The translations under genes and the position numbers were made by a program. DNA of 50,518 nucleotides from Gimesia sp. Its GTDB lineage: Bacteria > Planctomycetota > Planctomycetia > Planctomycetales > Planctomycetaceae. Under the pieces are notes generated by a model, which was given only the letters and a program-made list of their open reading frames with translations, did no database searches and was not told the DNA's origin. Where the stretch lies: assembly GCF_040219335.1 (NCBI RefSeq), contig NZ_JAVJSQ010000030.1, positions 1-50,518 of the forward strand, written 5' to 3'. Below, piece by piece: positions 1 to 8,058 of this stretch (its first letter is position 1; each line of letters opens with the position of its first letter).

Positions 1-1
1 C

Positions 2-121
2 GTGGAAAATGGAAAGCCCAAAATGGTGGCGCTGGTCGCTGCGATGCGAAAACTACTCATCATTATCAACACCATGGTAAAGGAAGGGAAAAAATGGGAG
101 GCTAACGTGATAAATTTCTGA
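2..121 (+). CDS. IS110-family transposase, C-terminal fragment (cut by window edge)
   Basis: The frame beginning at base 2 is open to a TGA at 119-121 and encodes 39 residues. It contains PKMVALVAAMRKLLIIINTM followed by a basic tail with a Trp. The pattern of a Lys/Pro start, VAL..AMRKLL.I.N.M and a final short basic tail is the usual C-terminus of IS110/IS116/IS902 transposases, next to their second (transposase_20) domain. The family works as a recombinase using a DEDD domain and a Ser domain, guided by a bridge RNA; none of those parts lies in the window. Whether the gene is intact upstream cannot be seen. The AT-rich bases after the stop may include the end of the element, but no boundary can be fixed. 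Confidence 0.72.
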   Translation: MENGKPKMVALVAAMRKLLIIINTMVKEGKKWEANVINF

Positions 122-564
122 TTTTTTAAGACAGTCGCTACATGGTCTGTTGAGTGCTGTTCGTATTTTCGAAAAGGGCAGTTGGGGGTCAAGACAAAAT
201 TTTGTCCTGATGTGGCCGGATTTTGTCCTGATCTGTCCCTGATTTTGTCCTCGTCTGACCGGTTTGTGTCCTGGTTTGCCCTGAACATGGAGGGGCGAAC
301 TTTGCGAACGGGTGTGCTCTGTTCCAGTAAACAGTCAGTGAAAAGCGACGCGGATTCAGCTGTTGTTTCAGCACTGGTGCAGGATGTTTTAGTGCAGATC
401 ACCTGTCTCGCGCGCGAGCCAGATGCGAAACAGGATACGTTTCGGCAGAAGCGATTCCAGTTCAATCTGTTCCCTTTCAGAGACAGAAGTGAACTGAAAA
501 ACGGGAAGTGGATGCGGAGGAAACGGATGAAGGATCCTCTGAAAGCGGATCAGGTGGGGTGCAA
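122..564. other. Gene-free stretch between the IS110 fragment and the terminator
   Basis: Apart from the repeat array at 193-271, I see no gene here. Open frames on both strands cross the repeats or the terminator hairpin and lack recognisable protein motifs. The stretch sits between a transposase end and the 3' end of a chromosomal gene, so it is probably debris of mobile-element insertion. Confidence 0.5.
193..271. repeat. Array of 21-22 bp imperfect direct repeats (ATTTTGTCC core)
   Basis: The core ATTTTGTCC occurs at 199-207, 220-228 and 242-250, with a degenerate fourth copy ending near 271, so the period is 21-22 bp. The first copy lies in a perfect 14 bp palindrome, GACAAAATTTTGTC, at 193-206. 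Read on the minus strand the unit is AGGACAAAATC. Arrays of about 20 bp repeats with a GGACA core resemble the multi-repeat ends of IS21-like or TniA-type DDE transposons, where they are transposase-binding sites. That reading is an inference, as no such transposase is in view. Confidence 0.5.
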
Positions 565-598
565 TAAAAAAGGGGAACAGGTACGCGACCTGTTCCCC
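565..598 (-). terminator. Rho-independent terminator of the 644-2737 gene
   Basis: A perfect 11 bp stem (572-582 with 588-598, arm GGGGAACAGGT) has a 5-base loop. On the minus strand it is followed at once by a T-run (the A-run at 566-571). It lies 46 bp beyond the stop codon of the minus-strand gene. Confidence 0.88.
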
Positions 599-643
599 GA
601 TCGGAACTGGGGTTGGCTCCAAGCCAGCCCCCGCACACTTCCG

Positions 644-2737
644 TTACTCAGCGGTGAGTGCAGCCGTCTGTGGTGCAATCACCAGCTCGATGGGATTAGA
701 AACCGCTTCGTCGCCCCGCACCACGATCATTGTGGCGTCTGCAGCATCGACGAGTGGCAGTTCCGGAACCTGAATCCGAACACCCAGATCGTACCAGCCG
801 TAGATCTCAGCTTCGAAGTTCATTCCGTTCATCGAGATCAGCACTTTGCCGGGCTCTGGTCCCAGACCTTCACCTGCCAGGTTGATCAGGGCACCGCTCA
901 CGACGACGTCGGAATCAGACGAGAACAGGGCGGGATCGACGGGCAGAACATCAACACGCGGCATCACAGCACCGTTGTTTTCCTCGAAAGCTTCGGGGAT
1001 TTCGCGGTGCGAATCGATCAGCACGTGCAGTTGTTCGAAGGGAACCTGGTTTCCTTCTGCATCAGTCGACATCATGCTGGCTTCAAAAGGCAGACGGATG
1101 TCGACAGACTGAATCTGACCAGCGGCGATGTTATCAACCCGCGTACCTGCTTCAGGGACACCTGCGACCGCATCATGAGTGTTGGAGGCCAGCAGCATGA
1201 CATTGAAGGGAGCGTTGATATCGACGTCGCTGTTATTGCGGAACCAGACACGGTAGCGGGGACCGAGTTCCTGTTCCGGGTGACCGGAGTCAACAAAGCG
1301 GACAGCCAGCATCTGCAGGTCGAGACCCGCGTCAATCACGATGGGTTCCACGTCAACCCAGGTACCACAGGTGACGATGGGCAGCGGCTGCCAGACGGGG
1401 CAGTCATACCAGACCCAGGGACCACAGGGATCATAGATAATCGGACGACAGAGCAGTGGACGAGGATCGCAGATCGGGTGACACCAGTCCCACCAGCACC
1501 AGTCAACCCAGGCACTCCAGTGCGGGCTCCAGCAGTAGCTGGGGTAGAACCCGGAACCGGCGTAGAAGAAGCCGAAGTGAGTCTTGACGAAGGAATTGTT
1601 CATTTTGCCGAACAGGCTGCGGTTCCGCCATCCGCCGTGCTTGAGCAGATTCTGATTCAGTTTCAACTGACGGGCGACGTCACCTTTTTTGTGCAGTTCA
1701 AACTGTTTCTTGAGGTGCCAGTTCTTGTTCTGCTTGCTGTTAATCAACGCGTTCAGCTGACCGGCTTTCAGTTTCTTATCAAGGTTACCGTTGATCGGCT
1801 TGATGTTTTTGCCTTTGAAGAAATCTTTATCCAGGGGAACGCCGTTCTTACCCAGCCAGTTTTTCGAAGGACCTTTGGGACCGAACTTGTGGTCTTTTCC
1901 CTTGATCAGATCTTTGTGTTTGGAGAGATCGATGACACCAGGATATCTGGTTTTTCCCGAGTTCTTACCCGGCTTGCCGAGCAGGTCGTCACGAGAGATC
2001 CCTTTGACGGGAGGAACGCGATTTCCCTTACCGGGTTTGAAAACATCTCTGCCTGGTTTGAAGACATTGTTTTTACCGTTGAAGTCCGGTCGAGGACGAA
2101 CCGTATTCTTCCCGGGCTTGGGAACAAACTTGCCATGGTCCGGTTTGCGATCGGGAATCTTCAGGCCGGGTACTCTGCGGTCTGGGATCTTTCGGTCCGG
2201 AATTTTGCGATCGGGAATTTTGATTTCAGGTCGTTTGCGATCCGGAACTTTAAAGTTGGGATTTTTGAAATCCGGTCGTTTGCGATCGGGAACGCGTGGT
2301 TTGAGATCTTTGGTGTTGAGATTCAGACCACTGCTCTTACCGAACTGCGGCATTTTGAAATCGGGCCGCGAAGATTTCGGTGCAACCTTGAAGGAGGGTC
2401 GGGATTTTTGTGACCCGCGATCGAAGGTTTTGGGTGTTGATTTGCCAGTGTTCTTTTTGAAATCGCGGATCACACGTTGCGACTGACTGCGTGATGAGGA
2501 TTTGGGCTGACTGCTTTGTTTTTGACTTGAGCTTTTAAATCGACTTGAGGAACTCTGTGAACGAATGGAGCGACTGGAACCGCCTTTGTTACTGCGGCTG
2601 GAACTGCTGTTGTTGTCGCTGCGTCGGGATGACTTGTCGGCTGCGAAAGCCGGGGCACCACAGATGCCGCCTGCCAATGCCAGCGAAAGCAGGATTCGAA
2701 ACGGCCGTCGTAAGCTACGTTTTTTTCTCTGGATCAT
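644..2737 (-). CDS. Secreted basic repeat protein with CARDB-like and IPT/TIG-like C-terminal domains
   Basis: 697 aa, function unknown. Residues 1-32 form a signal peptide (basic start, hydrophobic core, AFA cleavage site). A Ser/Arg/Gln-rich stretch follows to about residue 100. Next comes a strongly basic, proline-rich region with repeated PDRK units (IPDRKIPDRKIPDRR near 170-190). From about 215 to 380 the chain is Lys/Gly-rich. Around 400-470 is an unusual block rich in Trp, Cys, Tyr and Pro. From about 480 to 590 the sequence resembles a CARDB-type beta sandwich (MLAVRFVDSG, VWFRNNSDVDINAPF), and the last about 90 residues resemble an IPT/TIG fold. The basic repeats suggest binding to an acidic wall or matrix polymer; this is inference. 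The gene has its own terminator and no operon partner. Confidence 0.85.
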   Translation of the reverse strand: MIQRKKRSLRRPFRILLSLALAGGICGAPAFAADKSSRRSDNNSSSSRSNKGGSSRSIRSQSSSSRFKSSSQKQSSQPKSSSRSQSQRVIRDFKKNTGKSTPKTFDRGSQKSRPSFKVAPKSSRPDFKMPQFGKSSGLNLNTKDLKPRVPDRKRPDFKNPNFKVPDRKRPEIKIPDRKIPDRKIPDRRVPGLKIPDRKPDHGKFVPKPGKNTVRPRPDFNGKNNVFKPGRDVFKPGKGNRVPPVKGISRDDLLGKPGKNSGKTRYPGVIDLSKHKDLIKGKDHKFGPKGPSKNWLGKNGVPLDKDFFKGKNIKPINGNLDKKLKAGQLNALINSKQNKNWHLKKQFELHKKGDVARQLKLNQNLLKHGGWRNRSLFGKMNNSFVKTHFGFFYAGSGFYPSYCWSPHWSAWVDWCWWDWCHPICDPRPLLCRPIIYDPCGPWVWYDCPVWQPLPIVTCGTWVDVEPIVIDAGLDLQMLAVRFVDSGHPEQELGPRYRVWFRNNSDVDINAPFNVMLLASNTHDAVAGVPEAGTRVDNIAAGQIQSVDIRLPFEASMMSTDAEGNQVPFEQLHVLIDSHREIPEAFEENNGAVMPRVDVLPVDPALFSSDSDVVVSGALINLAGEGLGPEPGKVLISMNGMNFEAEIYGWYDLGVRIQVPELPLVDAADATMIVVRGDEAVSNPIELVIAPQTAALTAE

Positions 2738-3004
2738 CTTGACTCTCCCCCTTAAGGCTAAATCTTAAAAGCCCGCGTTGTGATGTGAACGACATGAGGG
2801 AAGAGCGTAAAATATGCCAATTATGACGATTTGACGTGGTGGCCTGACAAGCAAAGCCGCAAGCCATATCTATCAAGTAACTTATAACATTTTCCCAACA
2901 GGGAAAGCAGTCAAGGATTTTCTTGTAAATTCCACAAAGCGAACCGGAGCGCCATCAGAATGAGAGCACCCCAAAATCAAATTCGCGGCAACAGACCGGT
3001 TGAA

Positions 3005-4438
3005 TCAGGAAGATATTGCCGAAGCCAGCGACTTGTCGTTCTGCGACTTCCGCCAGTCGTTCAGGCGACGGAGCAGAGCGTCGCGGGTCTGTTGATGAGC
3101 GGGGTCCTCGGAGAGGTCGTGCATCTCCAGCGGGTCGTTCTGAAGATCGAAGAGCTGGACCCGATCGAGGTGCGGATAGAGGATCAGCTTCCAGCGGTCG
3201 GTGCGGATCATGCGCTGGAAATCGCGGAAGTAGCCATAGATTTCCTCGTAGATCTCGTCCTGCTTCCCGGTGAGGACCGGCTTCAGACTTTTACCTTCGA
3301 CCGTTTTGGGAATGGGGATGCCTGCGAGGTCACAGCTGGTGGGATAGAGATCGCGGAGATAGCACTGCGCGGCCGAGCGCTGATCGGCGGGGACGCCGGG
3401 GCCGACGATGATCATCGGGACGTTGATCGTGTGTTCGTACATATTTTGCTTGCCCCGCAGTCCGTGGCTGCCGACCGCCAGGCCGTGATCGCTGGAGTAA
3501 ATCAGAATGGTATTGTCCCACTGCCCCGATTTTTTCAGGGATTCAACAATCCGTCCGACTTGCGAGTCCAGATGCGAAATCACCGAGTAATACAGGGAGA
3601 GATCGTTCTGCACGACCTTTCTGGTGCGAGGCCAGGGCAGCAGTTTTTCATCGCGGCCGTCGAAGTTGCCGTGATCAAAGGGATGCTCGGGCAGGAAGTT
3701 TTTGGGAACCGGCATTTCGTCGGGGTTGTAATATTGTTCGTAGCCGATGGGCATGAGCAGTGGATCGTGGGGGGCGGTGAAGCAGACGTGGAGGAAGTAG
3801 GGTTTGTTGTGTTTGCGTTCGATGAATTCGATGGCTGCGTCAGCAAAGTGCTCACTGATATTGGAGGTCAGCCCGACCCCTTTCTCCGGGAAAAAGTGAC
3901 GCTCGTCATCCTGAAAGATCCAGCCGCGGTAGCCGGTTACCAGCAGACCGTTGCCATCGTAGGAGGGAACCGCCCAGCGACCGCCGCCGCCGGTAAACAG
4001 GCCCAGTGTCTCATCGTAGCCCCGGATCACCGGCTTGCCGTCATTGTGCCACTTCCCGACATACCAGGAGTTGTAGCCCGCTTTGTGCATGGTTTCGGAC
4101 CAGGTGGGGAGATCGGATTTGATTGGCTTGCCGAAGTCCATCGAACCGTTATGGAATCCACCAACACCGGTGAGGATTTCCGCACGGCTGGGGGTACAGA
4201 TTGGATTGGCACAGGTGGCCCGGGTGAAACTGGTTCCCTGTTTAACGAGTTGATCCAGGTTGGGAGTCTTGATGATCGGGTTTCCGAGGGCGGCGATGGT
4301 ATCGGGACGCTGGTCGTCCGAGAGGAGCAGGATCACATTGGGTCGCCGGGGCGTTTCAGGCTGCGCATCAGCGGCGAACACGAGGGAGCAGGAGAGCGTA
4401 AACAGTGTTGTTAAACCAACTAAAATCGCAGATCGCAT
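3005..4438 (-). CDS. Secreted type I sulfatase
   Basis: 477 aa, usual length for the arylsulfatase/N-acetylglucosamine-6-sulfatase group. A signal peptide ends near residue 23 (LVFAADA). The metal-binding start motif LLLSDDQRPD has Asp41 and Asp42, and the formylglycine signature CTPSR begins at Cys81, which the formylglycine-generating enzyme would oxidise. Later SSDHG carries further metal ligands. It hydrolyses a sulfate ester, probably of a polysaccharide, in the periplasm or outside; the substrate cannot be read. The start is well supported by AGGGGAAGAG just before the ATG. It is a single-gene unit between an unrelated secreted protein and a divergent gene, with no sulfatase-maturing enzyme nearby. 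Confidence 0.93.
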   Translation of the reverse strand: MRSAILVGLTTLFTLSCSLVFAADAQPETPRRPNVILLLSDDQRPDTIAALGNPIIKTPNLDQLVKQGTSFTRATCANPICTPSRAEILTGVGGFHNGSMDFGKPIKSDLPTWSETMHKAGYNSWYVGKWHNDGKPVIRGYDETLGLFTGGGGRWAVPSYDGNGLLVTGYRGWIFQDDERHFFPEKGVGLTSNISEHFADAAIEFIERKHNKPYFLHVCFTAPHDPLLMPIGYEQYYNPDEMPVPKNFLPEHPFDHGNFDGRDEKLLPWPRTRKVVQNDLSLYYSVISHLDSQVGRIVESLKKSGQWDNTILIYSSDHGLAVGSHGLRGKQNMYEHTINVPMIIVGPGVPADQRSAAQCYLRDLYPTSCDLAGIPIPKTVEGKSLKPVLTGKQDEIYEEIYGYFRDFQRMIRTDRWKLILYPHLDRVQLFDLQNDPLEMHDLSEDPAHQQTRDALLRRLNDWRKSQNDKSLASAISS

Positions 4439-4584
4439 TCTCTTCCCCTCTCAGGCCCCCGGGTCGAGGAGCCGGTTTGAATTCGTCTTTCACTAAATCC
4501 GTATTACTGATAACTTTTGTGCCGGAAATACCTCAGAAAAAGCACATTCATTAGTTTTCTTTATCTATTCTGGACAATGTCGCC

Positions 4585-5718
4585 ATGCAGGGCAAGCGTT
4601 ATATCAGTTGGATGATCGGAATTGTGATTCTTGCCGGGACCGGCTGGTCATTTTTGAACAAGCAGCAGAACGAATCGTCGGAAAAGGTGGAAGACGTCAA
4701 ACCTCCTGGAGCGGTCGCGGAACAGACAAAGCAACCGCCTGTTGAAGTCGCGCCGGTTTCACTGCGTGAGGAAAATGTAGAGGTGCTGGAGTTGAACCTG
4801 GCCGTCAATCAGCGTTTCCCGATGATCAAGACGGTGGAGCAGACGCTGTCGCAGGCCTCGGCAGCCGGGGTTGTGCAGAGTAAATCGAAACTGGAGCTGA
4901 TTCTGGCGCTGACAGTGGAGGAGCTTCAGGAAGACGGTCGCAAGCGATTGCGCGTGCAGTATTCGGGTGTGAAATATTCACATGATATCGCCGGCGAGAA
5001 AGTCTCGTTCGATTCCAATCGCTCTTCGGGCCCTGCACCACCAGAGGTCCAGGCTTACCAGGGACTCGTGCAGAACGGGTTCTCCTTCTGGATTGGTCCG
5101 GATAACAAAATCATCGAGCTGGTCGGCTTTGATCAGTTTATGCAGCGCTGTCTGCAGAACACGCCGGTCAGTCAACGGGAAACCGTGCTGGCGAAGATCT
5201 CTGAGACATCGGGGGACGACGGCGTGGCCAACTTCATCGACGACAGTATTGGTCTGCTGCCTTATAACATCAACAAGGAGCATCAAGGGGGCGCGGTGCG
5301 TGTGGGTGAAAGCTGGACGAAAACCCGGCGCCTGACGCAGCCGATTCCGATGGTCCTGAAGACTGAGTACACGCTGCGGGAGCTCAACGACAACATCGCC
5401 CGGATCAATATCGCGGGAGACATCGCGGCTTCGAAGATCAGCAGCCCGATCAACCAGCATGGGAAATCGGTGCAGCTGTTTATCCGGGGCGGGAAATCGT
5501 TTGGCAGCTGTCTGATCGACCGCCAGACGGGGCTGCCGCTGGAATCCAAGATCGACCGCTTCCTGGAGACGACCGTCAAACTGGAAAACGGCAAGGAATT
5601 CGAACAGCAGAAACAGATCGTGACAACGATCCGAGCCTTTCCGCATCAGGAAGAACGCCCGCTGGGTCCCTCGGCGAAGATTACGCCGCGGAGTAATCCG
5701 AAGCCGGCTGCGAATTGA
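4585..5718 (+). CDS. Membrane-anchored protein of unknown function (DUF6263-like)
   Basis: 377 aa. Residues 6-24 (ISWMIGIVILAGTGWSFL) form one membrane segment or uncleaved signal anchor. A low-complexity acidic/proline stretch follows to about residue 60. The rest is a soluble domain with alternating beta pattern: LELNLAVNQRFPMIKTVEQT, long strands, and a C-terminal part ending FLETTVKLENG. This resembles DUF6263-type proteins of planctomycetes and Bacteroidota, which are thought to lie in the envelope. No catalytic motif is visible. The ribosome-binding site is weak. It faces away from the sulfatase at 3005-4438 across 146 bp, and the ankyrin gene is convergent downstream. Confidence 0.8.
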   Translation: MQGKRYISWMIGIVILAGTGWSFLNKQQNESSEKVEDVKPPGAVAEQTKQPPVEVAPVSLREENVEVLELNLAVNQRFPMIKTVEQTLSQASAAGVVQSKSKLELILALTVEELQEDGRKRLRVQYSGVKYSHDIAGEKVSFDSNRSSGPAPPEVQAYQGLVQNGFSFWIGPDNKIIELVGFDQFMQRCLQNTPVSQRETVLAKISETSGDDGVANFIDDSIGLLPYNINKEHQGGAVRVGESWTKTRRLTQPIPMVLKTEYTLRELNDNIARINIAGDIAASKISSPINQHGKSVQLFIRGGKSFGSCLIDRQTGLPLESKIDRFLETTVKLENGKEFEQQKQIVTTIRAFPHQEERPLGPSAKITPRSNPKPAAN

Positions 5719-5770
5719 TTGACGTATTTTTTGCTACCACGAAAATCACGAAAAGGGGCTGAACATGTTG

Positions 5771-6565
5771 TTATTTCTCTGCGCCGTGTTTTATCAGCAG
5801 TGCTTGTATTTTGGTTTTTGATTCGGAGTCGTCACTGAATTCCGAGGTCGCATAACTGAGGACCGACTCTCCGTCGCGATTCCGGGTATTGACTTCTGCC
5901 CCCGATTCAATCAGAAACTGGCACACAGGCAATTCTTCCGCCAGAACAGCGTAATGCAAAGGCGTTTCACCAACATCCGTTTTGGCATTGAGGTCCGCTC
6001 CTGCTTTGAGGGCAGCTCGAGCCCATTCCACATTCCCGGAAAATGCGGCACGATGCAGATCATTTACTCCTGGCTGATTCCAAAAGAGATAAAAGATGCG
6101 GTCGTCTTCTTTCAGTTCCTCCGCGCTCTTTTTCCAGTCCCGCTTGAGAACCTCTTCAATCTGCCCTCTTCCGATTTGCAGATAGATCTGCTTCAATTCC
6201 TCTGGGGGAATGTTTTGCGCATAGAGGTATTCTGTTTTTCCAAATTCACTACCATCTTCGGTATGGTGATCCAGACGAATGAATCCATCCACGTGCGTGA
6301 GAATGGTCCAGCCATCAGGATGCGTCAGATCAGCCGTCGCATGTTCCAGATCTGGTATGCTGAACTGTTCTTCGCCCAGTCCTTCCAGAGCATAGGTGAC
6401 CGCCTGAATCAGCTCTTCATCACTGGTGACACTCGTAAAATCGCCATATCGCCCTTTGACAACTACCATTTCATCAGGAGATTCTTTCTGACTGCACCCC
6501 GGCATCCCCAGTTGCATGAGCATGATCCACGCCAGGAAAAGTCCAATACCGTTGAATGACCGCAT
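5771..6565 (-). CDS. Ankyrin-repeat envelope protein (probable lipoprotein)
   Basis: 264 aa from the chosen start. The open frame reaches back to 6613, but the ATG at 6565 has GGAG eight bases upstream and gives a clean signal (MRSFNGIGLFLAWIMLM) ending LGMPGC, a loose lipobox. Residues of about 25-165 form an unrecognised domain. From about 165 on are ankyrin repeats: DLHRAAFSGNVEWARAALKA, then TPLHYAVLAEELPVCQFLI, then NTRNRDGESVLSYA. Ankyrin repeats bind proteins, so a role as a periplasmic inhibitor or scaffold is likely, but the partner is unknown. It is convergent with the DUF6263-like gene and lies beside the methyltransferase gene on the same strand, 157 bp downstream. Confidence 0.85.
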   Translation of the reverse strand: MRSFNGIGLFLAWIMLMQLGMPGCSQKESPDEMVVVKGRYGDFTSVTSDEELIQAVTYALEGLGEEQFSIPDLEHATADLTHPDGWTILTHVDGFIRLDHHTEDGSEFGKTEYLYAQNIPPEELKQIYLQIGRGQIEEVLKRDWKKSAEELKEDDRIFYLFWNQPGVNDLHRAAFSGNVEWARAALKAGADLNAKTDVGETPLHYAVLAEELPVCQFLIESGAEVNTRNRDGESVLSYATSEFSDDSESKTKIQALLIKHGAEK

Positions 6566-6722
6566 TATTCCGCTCCGAAATCCAGAATCGTTTTGTCCGC
6601 CTGCTCTGAGCATCTTACGCTGAAGAGAGGGGATTGCAACTTCCGCTGGCGATTCTTTACTACGCCAACGGCGCTGGGCTGAATAACGGCCCCGGAGTGG
6701 AAAGCCTGCGAACTGCCTGTTC

Positions 6723-7715
6723 TTACGCAGCTGAACGCAGTGATTCGGGAGCTTCGTCTTCCTGTTCTGCGGCGAACTTCTGGCATTCCTGAATGACGTC
6801 TGCCACGAACTGTTTGGCTGACAGGTGCTCCTTGAAGTAGCTGGCGACTTTCTTCACGCGCGATGTGAAGTAATAAGGCCGCAGGTGATACTGCAGGGGA
6901 GTGGCGGCGTTGATGACCTGCATCGTTTCGCGGTAATTATCCGGATCGATGGTGAGTTCGGTTGAATCGCTGCAGGAGAAGAGCATCTGCAGGTTCGGAT
7001 CTTCCTGAGTGCCGAACTGCTGCACCAGCTTGAAGCCACAGCTCTCGGCCAGCATTTTGAGGCTGGAGGGAGTGAAGTTATGAATGTGAGCGTAATGGAA
7101 CATTTTGCTGCGACGGGCAAAGGGAGCCGCGATGTTCGGACATTCGACGTAGAACAGTCCGTCGTCGGAGAGCATGCCGCGAATGTATTCGAGGGCTTTG
7201 CGAGGCGAGTTAAAGTGCTCGATCACATGGACGAGCAGAATCAGCTCGTGGCTCTTGTCGCGGGGCTGCTCGAAGAGGTCGCCGCGGACGACGTTGGTCA
7301 GGAGTTGCTGCTGCGAATAATTCTGAAAACCTTCGCCTGGTTCAATTCCCCGCGAAGCATGTCCATTCAGTTCGAAGACTTTGACGGTACAGCCAATGCC
7401 TGCACCGACTTCGAAGACTTCCATATCGGGTTCGATGTGGGGCTGCAGCTGACTGAAAATTCGTTCGCCGTTATTCCAGGCTCGCATCACGCGACGATCG
7501 GAAGGCGTCATTTCGCCGTGGTAACTCTGGCGATACTCGGTGGCATAATAGCGGGCGAGCTCTTCGTCGCTGGGAATCTGACCATGGGCGACCAGGCCAC
7601 AGGACTTGCAGATCACGCTTTCCAGAGGCTGGTTGTGTCGGTCCCGGGTTCCAATTTGTTCAAACTCGGTTCCTGCACAGAGATCGCATTGCTTTTGTCC
7701 CATTTGATTCACCAC
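6723..7715 (-). CDS. SAM-dependent methyltransferase with N-terminal zinc ribbon
   Basis: 330 aa. The N-terminus holds two Cys pairs (CDLC and CKSC), a likely zinc ribbon as in the C-methyltransferase/methyltransferase_13-like group of sugar and secondary-metabolite enzymes. A class I Rossmann fold follows: motif I is VFEVGAGIGCTVKVFELNG (about 98-116), the acidic loop is GIEPG, and the post-motif region is ILLVHVIEHFNSPRKALEYI. The His-Ile-Glu-His pattern is common in methyltransferase_23. Substrate unknown; no sugar cluster is adjacent. The first start codon is GTG; an ATG four codons later (7703) is an alternative. The gene stands alone upstream of a 343 bp spacer. Confidence 0.9.
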   Translation of the reverse strand: MVNQMGQKQCDLCAGTEFEQIGTRDRHNQPLESVICKSCGLVAHGQIPSDEELARYYATEYRQSYHGEMTPSDRRVMRAWNNGERIFSQLQPHIEPDMEVFEVGAGIGCTVKVFELNGHASRGIEPGEGFQNYSQQQLLTNVVRGDLFEQPRDKSHELILLVHVIEHFNSPRKALEYIRGMLSDDGLFYVECPNIAAPFARRSKMFHYAHIHNFTPSSLKMLAESCGFKLVQQFGTQEDPNLQMLFSCSDSTELTIDPDNYRETMQVINAATPLQYHLRPYYFTSRVKKVASYFKEHLSAKQFVADVIQECQKFAAEQEDEAPESLRSAA

Positions 7716-8058
7716 CGTTTTTCGCCTGTAATTCGAAGAATTCTACTGTCTGGGCCCCTTGAATTTCAGCGGAGCCGCAATAGAACGGGTCAGATTGGCG
7801 TGAACACTAATCAGAGAAGGAAATCAGGTCAAGATGAATCAATCCAAGGCGGTTTCCGCAGGGAAGTTAGTAAAATTCATCTCATCGTTACGATTGTGAG
7901 TGCGCATCGGACTTTCGCTGCTGCCAGACGGGGCAGTGTGTTGAGTTTCCGGGCTCAGACAGGTACTCTGGGAACCGCTGGCCAGCGGGCAAATCACGCC
8001 TCGGGCCATATTGAACCAGACCATCAAACATAAAGTATACAAAGAATCAGGATAGCTC
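7716..8058. other. Divergent intergenic region between methyltransferase and pyruvate carboxylase
   Basis: This spacer of 343 bp between two divergent genes holds no convincing ORF or structured RNA. It must carry both promoters. A weak candidate for the pyc side is TTGAAC at 8011-8016 with TATACA at 8036-8041, a 19 bp spacing that is longer than ideal. Confidence 0.4.

Noticed and set aside
389..622. 77-codon minus-strand frame
   Set aside because: It crosses the terminator hairpin at 565-598 and has no family motif.
182..2413. 743-codon open frame on the plus strand
   Set aside because: It is antisense to the secreted PDRK-repeat protein, which has a signal peptide and a matching terminator; the plus frame has no motif and runs through the repeat array and hairpin.
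2960..4414. 484-codon open frame on the plus strand
   Set aside because: Exact antisense of the sulfatase gene, whose motifs and ribosome-binding site are clear.
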